From positions 1,488,001-1,552,000 of the forward strand of contig NZ_BMRB01000001.1 of NCBI RefSeq assembly GCF_014648415.1: DNA of 64,000 bases, given 5' to 3'. Shown here piece after piece: positions 39,533-48,547 of the stretch. Positions within the stretch are counted from its first letter, which is position 1, and each line of letters opens with the position of its first letter. The notes below the pieces were generated by a model. The model was given only the letters and a program-made list of their open reading frames with translations. It searched no databases and was not told the DNA's origin. This DNA comes from Actinokineospora fastidiosa (GTDB taxonomy: Bacteria > Actinomycetota > Actinomycetes > Mycobacteriales > Pseudonocardiaceae). The translations under genes were made by a program, and so were the position numbers.

Positions 39533-40072
39533 ATGAGAGTCAAGCGGCGCTTACTGCCCATTCTGTGCAGCCTTATCGCGGTCATGTCAGTGGCTCCGGC
39601 CGCCCATGCCGATCCGCCGAACCGGCCGGGGAAGGAGCCCCCGATCGCGCCTCGGGTGGACGGTGGCCCAATCCCGGGAGCGCCGACATACGAGCTCCGC
39701 GAGGGGGAGGTCGTCGCCGCGGACGAGATGACCGTGCAAGGGGTGTACCTGCCCTTCAACTTCGGTTTCAGCTTCGCGTACAGCCTGTCCTCGCGGACGT
39801 TCTGGCCGTCCTACAGCGGACGCGCCTGCGTGAACCTGCGCGGGACCGGCAGCTCGGACCCGACCTGGTACGGCCGGGAAATCCGCGTCGAGATGTGGAA
39901 CGCCTACGGCACCGACACCAAGGTCGGCCCGACCGTGCGCTACTCGGTCAACGGCAACTACTACGGGTACTGCTGGACCGGCCTCTACCCGTACCACGAG
40001 CACTACTTCCGGCTCACCAAGGACTGGGGCGGCAGCAACGGGGTCTGGGGCGACGGCTGGGCCTCGCAGTAG
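39533..40072 (+). CDS. Secreted hypothetical protein
   Basis: A 179-residue exported protein. The signal peptide (MRVKRRLLPILCSLIAVMSV) is cleaved after AHA. The mature part starts with a Pro-rich stretch and then an aromatic-rich, probably beta-sheet domain (GVYLPFNFGFSFAYSLSS, SGRACVNLRG, RYSVNGNYYGYCWTGLYPYH). Two mature cysteines may form one disulfide. I recognise no family. CGGGAG lies 9 nt before this ATG; an ATG two codons upstream is too close. Convergent with the anti-sigma-like gene. Confidence 0.7.
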   Translation: MRVKRRLLPILCSLIAVMSVAPAAHADPPNRPGKEPPIAPRVDGGPIPGAPTYELREGEVVAADEMTVQGVYLPFNFGFSFAYSLSSRTFWPSYSGRACVNLRGTGSSDPTWYGREIRVEMWNAYGTDTKVGPTVRYSVNGNYYGYCWTGLYPYHEHYFRLTKDWGGSNGVWGDGWASQ

Positions 40073-40089
40073 GGATGTCGACGGGTGGG

Positions 40090-41235
40090 TCACGGCAGGC
40101 CCACCCGCCATCCCGTGGCGGGCGCCGCTGCCGGGTCGGCCGCGCGGACCAGCCGCCATGCCGCGCCGTCGGGTGCCACGGTGCCGAGCGTGACGGTGAC
40201 GTCCTCCCGCACGAGCACGACCCGGTTGTCCGGGTAGACGATCCCGTCGGGACGGAACTCGCCGTCGTCGGTCAGCGTGCCGACGACATTGTTGTAGGGG
40301 ACGACCGCGGTTCCCCACTCGCCCAGCGCGCTCAGATCGGTGTCCAGCACGCCTGACGGGCCGACCACGCCCAGCGCGCCGTCGCGGGTCGCGATGAGGT
40401 CGCCCTCGCTCGCGCCGTCGGCGACCAGCCCCTGGTCGGTCCGGCGCAGCCCGACCCGCGACACCGGGTCGGCGGTCCCCGCCGCCGGGTCCACTGCGCC
40501 GAGCGCGCCCAGGTCGAGGCGGCTGTTCCAGGCGGCGACCGGCTGCGCCACCTGCGCCCAGAACGCGCCGTCGACGTGGTGGTTGCCGTCGCCGAGGGAG
40601 TAGTCCAGCGCCGATGACACCAGGTTGGGGGCCGACAGGGTGGGCGCGGCCAGCCCGAACGCGATGCCCGCCACCTCGTCGCGCGGGTCCGGCCGGGCGG
40701 CGATGAACCCGATCGCGGGCGCGCCCGCCTCCACGGGCGCCACCGCCCGCAGCAGCAGTGTCGACATATCGATCTGTCGGCCCGCGGGGGTGGTGACGAA
40801 GGCGACCGACCCCTCGGCGGACACCATCGCCACCACCGCGAAGTTCGCGGTCCCCGAGTACGGCGGAGACCCGGCGAACACCGCCCGCACCGCCCCCGAC
40901 GGCCGGTGCGGGCTCTGCCGCCAGGTCTCCTCCGCCCTGGCGAGCAGGTCGCGGTCGCCCGCGAGGGAGCCGCGCAGCGGCCACTCGGCGATCGGCGCGG
41001 CCGCCAGCGGGGTCACCACGTCCTGGCCCCAGTCCCGGTTGACCAGCAACGCGCCTGCCACCGCGATCAGCACGACGCTCAGGGCCGCAAACGCTTGAAT
41101 GCGGTGTTGCCGCTGCTCGCGGCGGCGCTCGTGCACCCGCCGCAGCACCGTGTCCACCCTGGGCGGGGCGACCACCACCGAACCCGACTCCCGGCGCAGT
41201 CGCACCACGGCGGGGTCCTGCTCGTCAACGGTCAT
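40090..41235 (-). CDS. Membrane protein partnered with an ECF sigma factor, possible anti-sigma factor
   Basis: A 381-residue single-pass protein. About 42 cytoplasmic residues (including RRVHERRREQRQHR) precede one transmembrane helix (AFAALSVVLIAVAGALLV); the remaining 310 residues would be extracytoplasmic. The outer part shows no family I can name. The ATG overlaps the sigma-factor stop (ATGA), so they are translated together, and this arrangement suggests sigma-factor control. The zinc motif of ZAS-type anti-sigma factors (HxxxCxxC) is absent, so the role is an inference from context. Confidence 0.7.
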   Translation of the reverse strand: MTVDEQDPAVVRLRRESGSVVVAPPRVDTVLRRVHERRREQRQHRIQAFAALSVVLIAVAGALLVNRDWGQDVVTPLAAAPIAEWPLRGSLAGDRDLLARAEETWRQSPHRPSGAVRAVFAGSPPYSGTANFAVVAMVSAEGSVAFVTTPAGRQIDMSTLLLRAVAPVEAGAPAIGFIAARPDPRDEVAGIAFGLAAPTLSAPNLVSSALDYSLGDGNHHVDGAFWAQVAQPVAAWNSRLDLGALGAVDPAAGTADPVSRVGLRRTDQGLVADGASEGDLIATRDGALGVVGPSGVLDTDLSALGEWGTAVVPYNNVVGTLTDDGEFRPDGIVYPDNRVVLVREDVTVTLGTVAPDGAAWRLVRAADPAAAPATGWRVGLP

Positions 41236-41765
41236 GTCCCCCTCCTCCCCGACTCCCGGTCGACGCCCGGCCAACCCCCGACGACGGCCTCGTCCGCCGC
41301 CCACAGCTCCTTCATCCGCGCCACGCCCCGGCTGGTCAGCGACTTGACCGTGCCGACGGTGCAGCCCAGCTCGACGGCGGCCTGGGCCTCGGAGAGGTCC
41401 AGCACGAACCGGGCGACCACCGCTGCGCGCTGGCGCGGCGGCAGCTTCTGCAGCACCAGCAGCACGTGGTCGCGGCTGGCGACCGACCCGGCGACGTCGG
41501 TCAGGTCGAGCTGCTCCGCGATCTCCTCCGGCGCCACCGGGGTGGCCTTCTTGGCCGCGCGCAGGAACTCGTGGTAGATCGCTTTGCGGACGTAGGCGAC
41601 GGCGTTCTCCGCTGGCACCCGCCGCCACCGCTTCAGGCAGCGCAGCAGGGCCTCCTGGACGACCTCCTCGGCGTCCCACTGCCTGCCGGTGAGCATGACG
41701 GCGTAGCGCAGGAGCTGGGGATAGCGCTCCCGCACGAACTCGTCGAACTCCGGCTCAGCGCGCAC
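41232..41765 (-). CDS. ECF RNA polymerase sigma factor, SigE family
   Basis: A 177-residue sigma factor. Region 2 reads [21 protein letters not shown] and [17 protein letters not shown]; region 4 reads [40 protein letters not shown]. This matches the actinobacterial SigE-type ECF group, which is usually paired with a downstream membrane gene, as here. The GTG start follows GGAGGTGGGG. It is divergent from the VOC gene across 98 bp, where an autoregulated promoter may lie. Confidence 0.92.
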   Translation of the reverse strand: MRAEPEFDEFVRERYPQLLRYAVMLTGRQWDAEEVVQEALLRCLKRWRRVPAENAVAYVRKAIYHEFLRAAKKATPVAPEEIAEQLDLTDVAGSVASRDHVLLVLQKLPPRQRAAVVARFVLDLSEAQAAVELGCTVGTVKSLTSRGVARMKELWAADEAVVGGWPGVDRESGRRGT

Positions 41766-41863
41766 GCCGTCCCCACCTCCCCTCCGCTCACCCCCTAGAC
41801 CGAGCGGCCCGGGAAAAGGTTGCCGCCCCCGGCCGCCGTTGCCCAGCCGTTACTGTCGGCGGT

Positions 41864-42274
41864 ATGCGTCCCGCCTTCCACCTCGCCATCCCCGTCGACG
41901 ACCTGGCCGCGGCGCGCGCGTTCTACGGCGGGCTGCTCGGCTGCCCGCAGGGCCGCGAGAGCGACAGCTGGATCGACTGGGACCTGCGCGGACACCAGCT
42001 CGTCACCCACCTCGCGCCCCGCGCGGACGAGGCGAGCAACCCCGTCGACGGCCACGGCGTGCCCGTCCCGCACTTCGGCCTGGTGCTCGACGTCCCCGCC
42101 TTCCACGAGCTGGCGGCCCGGCTGCGGGCGGCGGGGACCGCGTTCGTCATCGAGCCCTACGTCCGGTTCGAGGGGCAGCCGGGGGAGCAGTGGACGATGT
42201 TCCTGCGCGACCCGGCGGGCAACGCGCTGGAGTTCAAGGCCTTCGCCGATGAGTCCCGGCTGTTCGCCCGCTGA
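41864..42274 (+). CDS. VOC-family (glyoxalase-like) protein
   Basis: A 136-residue protein with paired beta-alpha-beta units: [22 protein letters not shown] at the start and [15 protein letters not shown] at the end. Candidate metal ligands are His 6, a His in VPHFGL and Glu in LEFKAF. Members are lyases, dioxygenases or resistance proteins; the substrate is not evident. Its last 26 bp overlap the next gene, suggesting coupling. Confidence 0.9.
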   Translation: MRPAFHLAIPVDDLAAARAFYGGLLGCPQGRESDSWIDWDLRGHQLVTHLAPRADEASNPVDGHGVPVPHFGLVLDVPAFHELAARLRAAGTAFVIEPYVRFEGQPGEQWTMFLRDPAGNALEFKAFADESRLFAR

Positions 42275-43244
42275 GCGGCGCAGGCACCGCACGGCCGCGC
42301 AGGGCCTGGCCGGCGAGCGGCCCGCCGACGCGGTCGCGGCGGTCCGTCGGGTCCTCGCCCTGCAGTCGCAGGACGTCCGCGCCGCCCGCCTCGCCATCCG
42401 CGCCCGCACGCACGGCCTGACGAGGCACGACGTCGACAAGGCGCACGCGGACGGCGACCTCGTGCGCACCTGGGCCATGCGCGGGACCCTGCACGTCCTC
42501 GCCCGCGAGGACGTCGCCTGGGTCGTGGGCCTGCTCGGCCCCCGCTTCGCCCACGCGGGCCGGGGCAGGCGGAAGGCCCTCGGCCTCACCGACGACCTCT
42601 GCGCCCGCGGCGTCGACGTCATCGCCGAGGCCGCAGCCACGCCGGTGACCCGCGCGCGGATCGTCGAGGTCCTGAGCGCAGCGGGCATCGACCTCGACCC
42701 CAAGACCCAGGCCCCGATCCACCTGATCGCCTACGCGGCCATGACCGGCGCGATCGTGCGCGGCCCCGATCGCACCGACCGCGAGCCCACCTACGTCCGG
42801 TTCCAACCCGACCCCGTCGACGAGGACACCGCGCTCGCCCGCCTCGCCCAGCGCTACCTCGACGGCCACGCGCACGCCACGGCCGAGGACCTCGCCGCGT
42901 GGTCCGGCCTGCCGCTGACCAAGGCCCGCGCCGGGTTCGCCCGGGCCACCGCTCCGGAGCCGCGCGATCCCGGCCCGTCGGTCCGCCTGCTCAGCCACTT
43001 CGACGACTACCTGCTCGGCCACGCCGACCGCGAGCTGATCGTCCCCCAGCGGCTCGCCGAGCTGATCACGCGAGGCGGCATGGTCATGCCCGTCGTCCTG
43101 GTCGACGGCGAGGTCGTCGGCACGTGGAAGCTGCTGAACGAGCACGTGATCGAGGTCGACGCCCCGGGCGACCGGGCGGTCTACCGGGACGAGGCCGCCG
43201 ACCTCGGGCGGTTCCTCGGCGCCGAGGTCGCCGTCAGGCGATAG
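42249..43244 (+). CDS. Winged helix DNA-binding domain-containing protein (HTH_42 family)
   Basis: A 331-residue protein of the YcaQ-like winged-helix family. The features that fit are [72 protein letters not shown] and [12 protein letters not shown]. Relatives include DNA-glycosylase-like proteins active on interstrand crosslinks, but many actinobacterial members are uncharacterised. The ATG lies inside the VOC gene end. The 3' end overlaps the converging GNAT gene by 11 bp. Confidence 0.88.
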   Translation: MSPGCSPAERRRHRTAAQGLAGERPADAVAAVRRVLALQSQDVRAARLAIRARTHGLTRHDVDKAHADGDLVRTWAMRGTLHVLAREDVAWVVGLLGPRFAHAGRGRRKALGLTDDLCARGVDVIAEAAATPVTRARIVEVLSAAGIDLDPKTQAPIHLIAYAAMTGAIVRGPDRTDREPTYVRFQPDPVDEDTALARLAQRYLDGHAHATAEDLAAWSGLPLTKARAGFARATAPEPRDPGPSVRLLSHFDDYLLGHADRELIVPQRLAELITRGGMVMPVVLVDGEVVGTWKLLNEHVIEVDAPGDRAVYRDEAADLGRFLGAEVAVRR

Positions 43245-44130
43245 CGGGCCGCCGCGACCACATCGTCCACAGCGGACGGTAGCCGTGCCGGTACCAGAAC
43301 GGCGTCGAGCGCGGGTTCGGCAGCGCGTGGTGCAGCACCGACAGCGGCGCGGCCGCGTCCAGGGCCGCGAGGGCGTGCCCGACCAGGGCGCCGCCGATCC
43401 CGGAGCCGCGCACGGCCTCGGCGACCGACATCGTCTCCAGGTACCCGACCGGCGACACCGACGTGCAGCCCTGCACCCACTCGGCGCTCGGCGGGAGCTG
43501 GACGGTCGCCAGGCCCACCGCCGCGCCGTCCCGCTCGGCCAGCCACGACAGCGTCGTCGGCGCGCTCAGCCCGTGCCGCAGGCTGTTGGTCAGCGCCTCC
43601 CTGGTGTCGGCGCGCGGGGTGATCTTCCCGAACTGCGCGTCGTACTCGACGACCTCCATGTTCAAGGCCACCATCGCGGCCAGGTCGTCGGGCGTGCACG
43701 CCCGCACCCCGGGGCCCGGGACGGCGGCCGGTCGGCCCGCCCGCCGCACGGCGGTCACCGAGACCGGCACGAAGCCGCGGCGGATGAGCGCGGGCAGGGC
43801 CGCGGTGTCGCGGCTGGGCAGTTCCACCTCGGCGGCGCAGTCCAGGTCGCCCGGCGTCACCGGGGCCAGGCCCGCCAGCCACCGGTCCAGGACCCGGCCG
43901 AGGTCGTCCACCGGGTCCGGGCCCGCCACCCGCACGTCCAGCCGGTGCCTGCGCGCCGGGAACCACGTGCGCATGGCGGTGCTCTCCGGCGACTCCTGGT
44001 ACGACGCCGCGCCCACCGCGCCGCCGTGCGCGATGCGCCCGGACTCCCTGGGCGCGGCCTGCTCAGGCAGCAGCGGATCGAGCGCGGCGACCCGGGCCGC
44101 GTGCTCGGCAACGATCGCGTCGACATCCAT
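43234..44130 (-). CDS. GNAT-family N-acetyltransferase
   Basis: A 298-residue protein with a C-terminal GNAT domain. The acetyl-CoA pyrophosphate loop is VRGSGIGGALVGHAL, preceded by the strand YLETMSVAE and followed by LHHALPNPRSTPFWYRHGYRP. The N-terminal 130 residues form a separate region of unclear function (ESGRIAHGGAVGAASYQES, WFPARRHRLDVRV). The substrate is unknown. Confidence 0.88.
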   Translation of the reverse strand: MDVDAIVAEHAARVAALDPLLPEQAAPRESGRIAHGGAVGAASYQESPESTAMRTWFPARRHRLDVRVAGPDPVDDLGRVLDRWLAGLAPVTPGDLDCAAEVELPSRDTAALPALIRRGFVPVSVTAVRRAGRPAAVPGPGVRACTPDDLAAMVALNMEVVEYDAQFGKITPRADTREALTNSLRHGLSAPTTLSWLAERDGAAVGLATVQLPPSAEWVQGCTSVSPVGYLETMSVAEAVRGSGIGGALVGHALAALDAAAPLSVLHHALPNPRSTPFWYRHGYRPLWTMWSRRPAIA

Positions 44131-44305
44131 GGCCCCATGTAACCCCGGGAGGGGATCATGAATAAACAGCCGGGCGAATCACGGCCGTCCACAAGCTGGA
44201 CGATCACGGAGATGGTGTCCGCGGGTAATCACGACACGTGCCACCGTCGCCTGATCGGGGTACAGTTTCCCCGCCGTCGCCCACCACGCCGCCCGAGGAG
44301 GTCGC

Positions 44306-46957
44306 ATGTCGGACCACCCTGGGCAGACCACCGCCGAACCGCAGGCCGAAGCCCAGAACTGGCAGGCCGAGGAAGCCCCGAACCGCTCGTTCCTGGCCTT
44401 CTCCGTGCTCGTCCTGGTGTCCGCCCTCGTCACCGCGGGGTTGCTCTCCTGGTGGCTGCCGCAGCCGGAGAACCAGACCGTCTGGGTCGGGTTGCTGCTG
44501 GCCCTGGGCTTCCTGCTGGCCGAGCAGCTGGCGATCAACGTCGACGTGCGCAGCGGCGTGTCGTGGTCGATCACGTTCTGTGAGATCCCGCTGGTCATCG
44601 GGCTCTTCGTTGCGCCATTCGAGGTAGTGCTCGCCGCGCACCTGCTCGCCGGGGTGGGCACGCTGCTGATCCGGCGCGTGCAGGACCGCATCCTCTACAA
44701 CGCGGGCGCCATGATCTTCGAGATCTGCGCCGCGTTCGCCGTCGCCACCTGGCTCAACGACATGCTGAGCGGCGTCGCCCCGGCCTGGACCGGCGTCGTC
44801 GCGGGCGCGCTGGCCGCGCCGCTGTCGTCCACCGCGCTCGCGCTGGTCTGCGTGCGCATCCTCGGCCGCAGGATGCGCGTCGGCGCCGCGGCCCGGCTGT
44901 TCCTGCGCACTACCGTCCTCGGCCTGGTGAACGCCTCCGTCGGCGTCGTCGGCTACCAGGTCGCCGTGCACGCCGAGTGGGGCTGGCCGCTGCTGGTGCT
45001 GGCCCTGGCCGGTCTCAGCGCGCTCTACATCGCCTACTCCGGCCTGCTGCGCGAGCAGCGCGACCTGGAGGCGCTCTCCGAGGTCAGCCTCATGGTCGCC
45101 CGCTCCGGCCACCAGGCAGCCGCCCGCCCGTCGCTGGGCGTGGCCGACCCGACCGAGGGCGCCGACGTCACCGACGCCGACGAGTGGCAGGTCATCGCCG
45201 ACCGGGTCAAGGACCAGCTCGGCGCCGCCCGGGTCGTGCTGCGGCTGCGGTTCGAGCCGCAGGCCCCGATGCACGTGATCGTCTCCGGCGACGACCTCCC
45301 GGCCGACACCGTCGACCTCGACGCCACCGGCCCGCGCGCCGACGCCCTGCTGCGGCTGCCCGGCTCGCACGTGCGCCACTTCCGCCGCGTCGACTCGGTC
45401 CCGGAGATCCGCCAGGGCCTGCTGCGCCGCGGCGTCGACGAGGCGCTGGTCGCCCCGCTGCGCAGCGCCAACCACCTGCTCGGCGTCGTCGAGGCGCACG
45501 ACAAGCTCTCCCGCTGGCGCGGCTTCGGCCAGGCCGACGTCCGGATGATCGGCACCATGGCCAGCCACCTGGCCACCGCGCTGGACAACCGGCGGCTGCT
45601 GGCCACCCTGCGCCACGACGCCTACCACGACCCGCTGACCGGCCTGCTCAACCGGCCCGGCTTCCGCCGCACCGCGGGCGACCTGCTGCGCCGCAAGCCC
45701 GACTCCGTCGTCCTGCGCATCGACCTCGACGTGCTGCCCGCCGTCAGCGACGCCCTCGGCTACGCCTGGAGCGACCGGATGATCGTCGCCGCCGGGCGCC
45801 GACTGCGCGACGCGCTCGGCCCGGAGGTCCCGCTGGCCCGGCTGGAGGGCGGCGCGTTCGCCATCCTGCTCGCCGACTGCGACCTCGCCGGGGACGCCGA
45901 GCGCCTGCAGGAGTCCGCCGAGCGCCTGCGCCGCGACCTCACCGCGCCGTACCCGGTCGACCGGCTCACCGTCGAGGCGGGCTCGGTCGTCGGCTACGCC
46001 AGCCCGCACACCGCCGACGCCGAGGGCGCCGAGCTCGACATCGAGGCCCTGCTCCAGCGCGCCGACGTCGCCCTGCGCGCCGCCCGCTCCTCCGGCGAGG
46101 CCGTGCGCGAGTACCTGCCCACGATGGGCCAGATCTTCCTGCGCCGCTTCCAGCTGGTCACCCAGTTCCGGCAGGCGCTGGAGACCGGCCAGGTCAAGGT
46201 GCACTACCAGCCCAAGGTCGCCCTGCCGAGCCGCCAGGTGCTCGGTGTGGAGGCGCTCGTGCGCTGGCGGCACCCGGAGTTCGGCAAGCTCGACCCGGAC
46301 GAGTTCGTCCCCGCGGTCGAGGCTGCCGGTCTCGTCGACGCGCTGACCGGGTTCGTCATGGACCAGGCGCTGTGCCGGGTCCGCAAGTGGCTCGACCGCG
46401 GCCTGCGGATCTCCGCCGCGGTGAACCTCTCGGTGCGCAGCCTCGACGACGCCACCTTCCCCGACCGCGTGGCCGACGCGCTGGCCCGCCACGACGTGCC
46501 GCCGGAGCTGCTGACGCTGGAGCTGACCGAGTCCGGCGTCATGGCCGACCCGCAGCGCGCGTTGCCGGTCCTGCGCGCCCTGCACGCGTTAGGCGTCGTG
46601 CTGGCCGTCGACGACTTCGGCACCGGCTACTCGTCGCTGGCGTACCTGCGCCAGCTCCCGGTCGACGAGGTCAAGATCGACAAGAGCTTCGTGCTCGGCA
46701 TGGGCACCGACCTCGGCGACCACGCCGTGGTCCGCTCGATCGTCGAGCTCGGCCACTCGCTCGGCCTGACGGTCGTCGCCGAGGGCGTCGAGGACGACCT
46801 CGCGCGCGACCAGCTGACCGCCATGGGCTGCGACGTCGCGCAGGGCTACCTGATCTCCCGGCCGCTGTCGGAGAGCAGGCTGGAGGCCTGGCTGCAGGCG
46901 CGGACGACGCAGGCCAAGGGCATGCGCGACGAGATGGTGCTCACTCTCCTGACCTGA
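44306..46957 (+). CDS. Membrane EAL-domain c-di-GMP phosphodiesterase with degenerate GGDEF
   Basis: An 883-residue protein. Several transmembrane helices fill residues 30-255. A GAF-like region follows (about 290-430; VAPLRSANHLLGVVEAHDK), then a GGDEF domain (YHDPLTGLLNRPGF) whose active-site motif reads EGGAF near residue 514, so cyclase activity is probably lost. The EAL domain is intact: GVEALVRWRHPE near residue 649, NLSVRSL, LELTESGVM, DDFGTGYSSLAYL, KIDKSF and VVAEGVED. It should hydrolyse c-di-GMP at the membrane. GAGGAGG precedes the ATG. Confidence 0.93.
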   Translation: MSDHPGQTTAEPQAEAQNWQAEEAPNRSFLAFSVLVLVSALVTAGLLSWWLPQPENQTVWVGLLLALGFLLAEQLAINVDVRSGVSWSITFCEIPLVIGLFVAPFEVVLAAHLLAGVGTLLIRRVQDRILYNAGAMIFEICAAFAVATWLNDMLSGVAPAWTGVVAGALAAPLSSTALALVCVRILGRRMRVGAAARLFLRTTVLGLVNASVGVVGYQVAVHAEWGWPLLVLALAGLSALYIAYSGLLREQRDLEALSEVSLMVARSGHQAAARPSLGVADPTEGADVTDADEWQVIADRVKDQLGAARVVLRLRFEPQAPMHVIVSGDDLPADTVDLDATGPRADALLRLPGSHVRHFRRVDSVPEIRQGLLRRGVDEALVAPLRSANHLLGVVEAHDKLSRWRGFGQADVRMIGTMASHLATALDNRRLLATLRHDAYHDPLTGLLNRPGFRRTAGDLLRRKPDSVVLRIDLDVLPAVSDALGYAWSDRMIVAAGRRLRDALGPEVPLARLEGGAFAILLADCDLAGDAERLQESAERLRRDLTAPYPVDRLTVEAGSVVGYASPHTADAEGAELDIEALLQRADVALRAARSSGEAVREYLPTMGQIFLRRFQLVTQFRQALETGQVKVHYQPKVALPSRQVLGVEALVRWRHPEFGKLDPDEFVPAVEAAGLVDALTGFVMDQALCRVRKWLDRGLRISAAVNLSVRSLDDATFPDRVADALARHDVPPELLTLELTESGVMADPQRALPVLRALHALGVVLAVDDFGTGYSSLAYLRQLPVDEVKIDKSFVLGMGTDLGDHAVVRSIVELGHSLGLTVVAEGVEDDLARDQLTAMGCDVAQGYLISRPLSESRLEAWLQARTTQAKGMRDEMVLTLLT

Positions 46958-46971
46958 GGCCACCCCCGGTT

Positions 46972-47000
46972 TTGGAGCTTGAACCGGGTCTGTGTAAAGT
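46972..47000 (+). promoter_or_regulatory. Candidate promoter of the tRNA-Thr/tRNA-Met/rpmG unit
   Basis: TTGGAG, a 17-bp spacer and TAAAGT, with the tRNA beginning 36 bp further on. Confidence 0.6.
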
Positions 47001-47036
47001 ACTCCTCGTCGCCAGGGACGGGTCCCGAACGACAAC

Positions 47037-47109
47037 GCCCCTTTAGCTCAGTCGGCAGAGCGTCTCCATGGTAAGGAGAAGGTCTACGGTTCGATTCCGT
47101 AAAGGGGCT
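47037..47109 (+). tRNA. tRNA-Thr (GGT)
   Basis: Acceptor arms GCCCCTT and AAGGGGC pair perfectly. The D-arm TAGCTCAGTCGGCAGAGC, anticodon GGT in CCATGGTAAGG and T-arm GGTTCGATTCC are all standard. CCA is not encoded. Confidence 0.95.
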
Positions 47110-47162
47110 CGTGGATCAGGCCGCGATACTGGCTAGGCGTATCGTGGCCTAGTTCCGTGCCA

Positions 47163-47235
47163 GGCGGTGTAGCTCAGTTGGTAGAGCAAGCGGCTCATAA
47201 TCGCTGTGTCGTCGGTTCAAGTCCGGCCACCGCTA
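47163..47235 (+). tRNA. tRNA-Met (CAT), elongator type
   Basis: Acceptor arms GGCGGTG and CACCGCT (one G-U pair), D-arm TAGCTCAGTTGGTAGAGC, anticodon CAT in GCTCATAATC and T-arm GGTTCAAGTCC. The paired first base argues against an initiator tRNA. A 12-bp hairpin lies between it and tRNA-Thr. Confidence 0.93.
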
Positions 47236-47241
47236 CGCGAC

Positions 47242-47354
47242 GGCGGAAGTGCGTCGGCGAAAGCGCCGACAATCGCTTCCGCCACCACCCTGGGGCCCAG
47301 CCCCAGACCCCAGCCGGGGGCGAGCCCCCGGACCCGGCGAGAGCCGGGAAACCC
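47242..47354 (+). other. Chain of GC-rich hairpins between tRNA-Met and rpmG
   Basis: A long imperfect stem (GGCGGAAG to CTTCCGCC with an inner GTCGGCG/CGCCGAC stem) is followed by three short hairpins: GGGGC/GCCCC, CCGGGGGC/GCCCCCGG and CCCGGC/GCCGGG. The first could end the tRNA transcript; the others may structure the rpmG leader. Confidence 0.5.
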
Positions 47355-47376
47355 GGGACGTTAGAAAGGTTTCGCT

Positions 47377-47541
47377 GTGGCTGCAACTGACGTGCGACCG
47401 AAGATCACGCTGGCGTGCGAGGTCTGCAAGCACCGCAACTACATCACCAAGAAGAACCGGCGCAACGACCCGGACCGCCTGGAGATGAAGAAGTTCTGCC
47501 CGAACTGCGGCAAGCACCAGGCGCACAAGGAAACGCGCTAA
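47377..47541 (+). CDS. rpmG: 50S ribosomal protein L33
   Basis: A 54-residue ribosomal protein ([17 protein letters not shown] at the start). It is the zinc-binding C+ form, with ACEVCKHRN and FCPNCGKHQ knuckles. The GTG start has GAAAGG about 8 nt upstream. Its place after tRNA-Thr and tRNA-Met and before the MaoC pair is the usual actinobacterial order. Confidence 0.95.
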   Translation: MAATDVRPKITLACEVCKHRNYITKKNRRNDPDRLEMKKFCPNCGKHQAHKETR

Positions 47542-47551
47542 ACACCGCTTC

Positions 47552-47590
47552 CGCGAAGGCCGTCCCACCACCGGTGGGGCGGCCTTCGCG
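47552..47590 (+). terminator. Terminator after rpmG
   Basis: An 18-bp stem with one wobble pair (5' arm CGCGAAGGCCGTCCCACC) and a 3-nt loop. Confidence 0.8.
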
Positions 47591-47610
47591 CGTCCCGTAG
47601 CCTTCCGCGC

Positions 47611-48063
47611 GTGGCTTTGGATCCAGCGTTCGTCGGCCGGGAGTACCCCGCGTGTGCGGTGTACGAGGTGAGCCGGGAGAAGATTAGGGAGTTCGCCGTC
47701 GCGATCGGGGAGACCGACCCCGTGCACACCGACCCGGAGGCCGCCAAGGCCGCCGGGCACCCGGACGTGATCGCGCCGCCGACGTTCACCACGATCATCA
47801 ACCTCGCCGCGATCAACACGATCGTCACCGACCCGGCGCTCGGGCTGGACTACGGCCGGATGGTCCACGGCGACCAGGCCTTCACCTACCACCGCCCGGT
47901 CGTGGCTGGCGACGAGCTGACCGCGTCGTCCACCATCGAGGCGATCTCGCGCCGGGCGGGCAACGATTTCATCACCCTGCGCGCGGACATCGCCGACGCG
48001 GCGGGCAGGCCGGTCGTCACCGCGCGCGCCCAGCTGGTCGTCCGGGATGCGGAGGAAGCATGA
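47611..48063 (+). CDS. hadA: MaoC-like dehydratase, HadA type
   Basis: A 150-residue hot-dog-fold protein of the FAS1-like dehydratase family. It has the start FVGREYPACAVYEVSREKIREFA, the segment HPDVIAPPTF and FTYHRPVVAGDEL. HadA-type proteins lack the catalytic hydratase motif and pair with HadB to dehydrate 3-hydroxyacyl-ACP in fatty-acid elongation. Here hadB follows with a 4-bp overlap (ATGA). A hadC gene is not present. Confidence 0.88.
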   Translation: MALDPAFVGREYPACAVYEVSREKIREFAVAIGETDPVHTDPEAAKAAGHPDVIAPPTFTTIINLAAINTIVTDPALGLDYGRMVHGDQAFTYHRPVVAGDELTASSTIEAISRRAGNDFITLRADIADAAGRPVVTARAQLVVRDAEEA

Positions 48064-48491
48064 GCGAGACCACGGCTCCGCGCGTCGCCGTCGGCGACGA
48101 GCTGCCCGCGATCGAGGTCCGGATCACCCGCGCCGACCTCGTCCGCTACGCGGGCGCGTCGCTGGACTTCAACCCGATCCACCTCAGCGAGCGCTTCGCC
48201 AGGTCGGTCGGCCTGCCCGACGTCATCGCCCACGGCATGCTGACCATGGCCATCGCGGGCCGGGTCGTCACCGCGTGGGGCAGGGGCGAGCTGCTCGACT
48301 ACAGCGCCCGCTTCACCCGCCCCGTGGTCGTCCCGGACGACGACGAGGGCGCCGCGCTGACCGTCGCGGGCAAGGTCGCCGCCATCGACGAGGAGGACGG
48401 CGCCCGGATCGCCAGGATCGCCCTGTCGGCGCACTTCGACGGCAAGACCGTGCTGGGCAAGCCGGTCGCCAGGGTGCGCCTGTCCGACTGA
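48060..48491 (+). CDS. hadB: MaoC-like dehydratase, HadB type
   Basis: A 143-residue catalytic hot-dog subunit. The hydratase-2 motif is visible as YAGASLDFNPIHLSERFARSVG with the catalytic Asp and His, then DVIAHGMLTMAI. With HadA it would form a heterodimeric 3-hydroxyacyl-thioester dehydratase. The pair occurs in many actinobacteria that lack mycolic acids, so its substrate here is open. A terminator hairpin follows the stop. Confidence 0.9.
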   Translation: MSETTAPRVAVGDELPAIEVRITRADLVRYAGASLDFNPIHLSERFARSVGLPDVIAHGMLTMAIAGRVVTAWGRGELLDYSARFTRPVVVPDDDEGAALTVAGKVAAIDEEDGARIARIALSAHFDGKTVLGKPVARVRLSD

Positions 48492-48497
48492 GCGGCC

Positions 48498-48521
48498 CGG
48501 GAGCCCCGACCGGGGCTCCCG
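48498..48521 (+). terminator. Terminator after hadB
   Basis: A 10-bp perfect stem (CGGGAGCCCC and its complement) with a 4-nt loop. Confidence 0.75.
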
Positions 48522-48547
48522 CGCCCGGCAGTCGTAGATTCGACGCC

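Noticed and set aside
36592..40080. Integrated genetic element at tRNA-Tyr
   Set aside because: Composition and gene content look accessory, but I found no integrase and no direct repeat of the tRNA 3' end.
47163..47235. Initiator tRNA-Met
   Set aside because: The first acceptor pair is G-U rather than the unpaired C-A of initiators, and the anticodon stem lacks the three consecutive G-C pairs.
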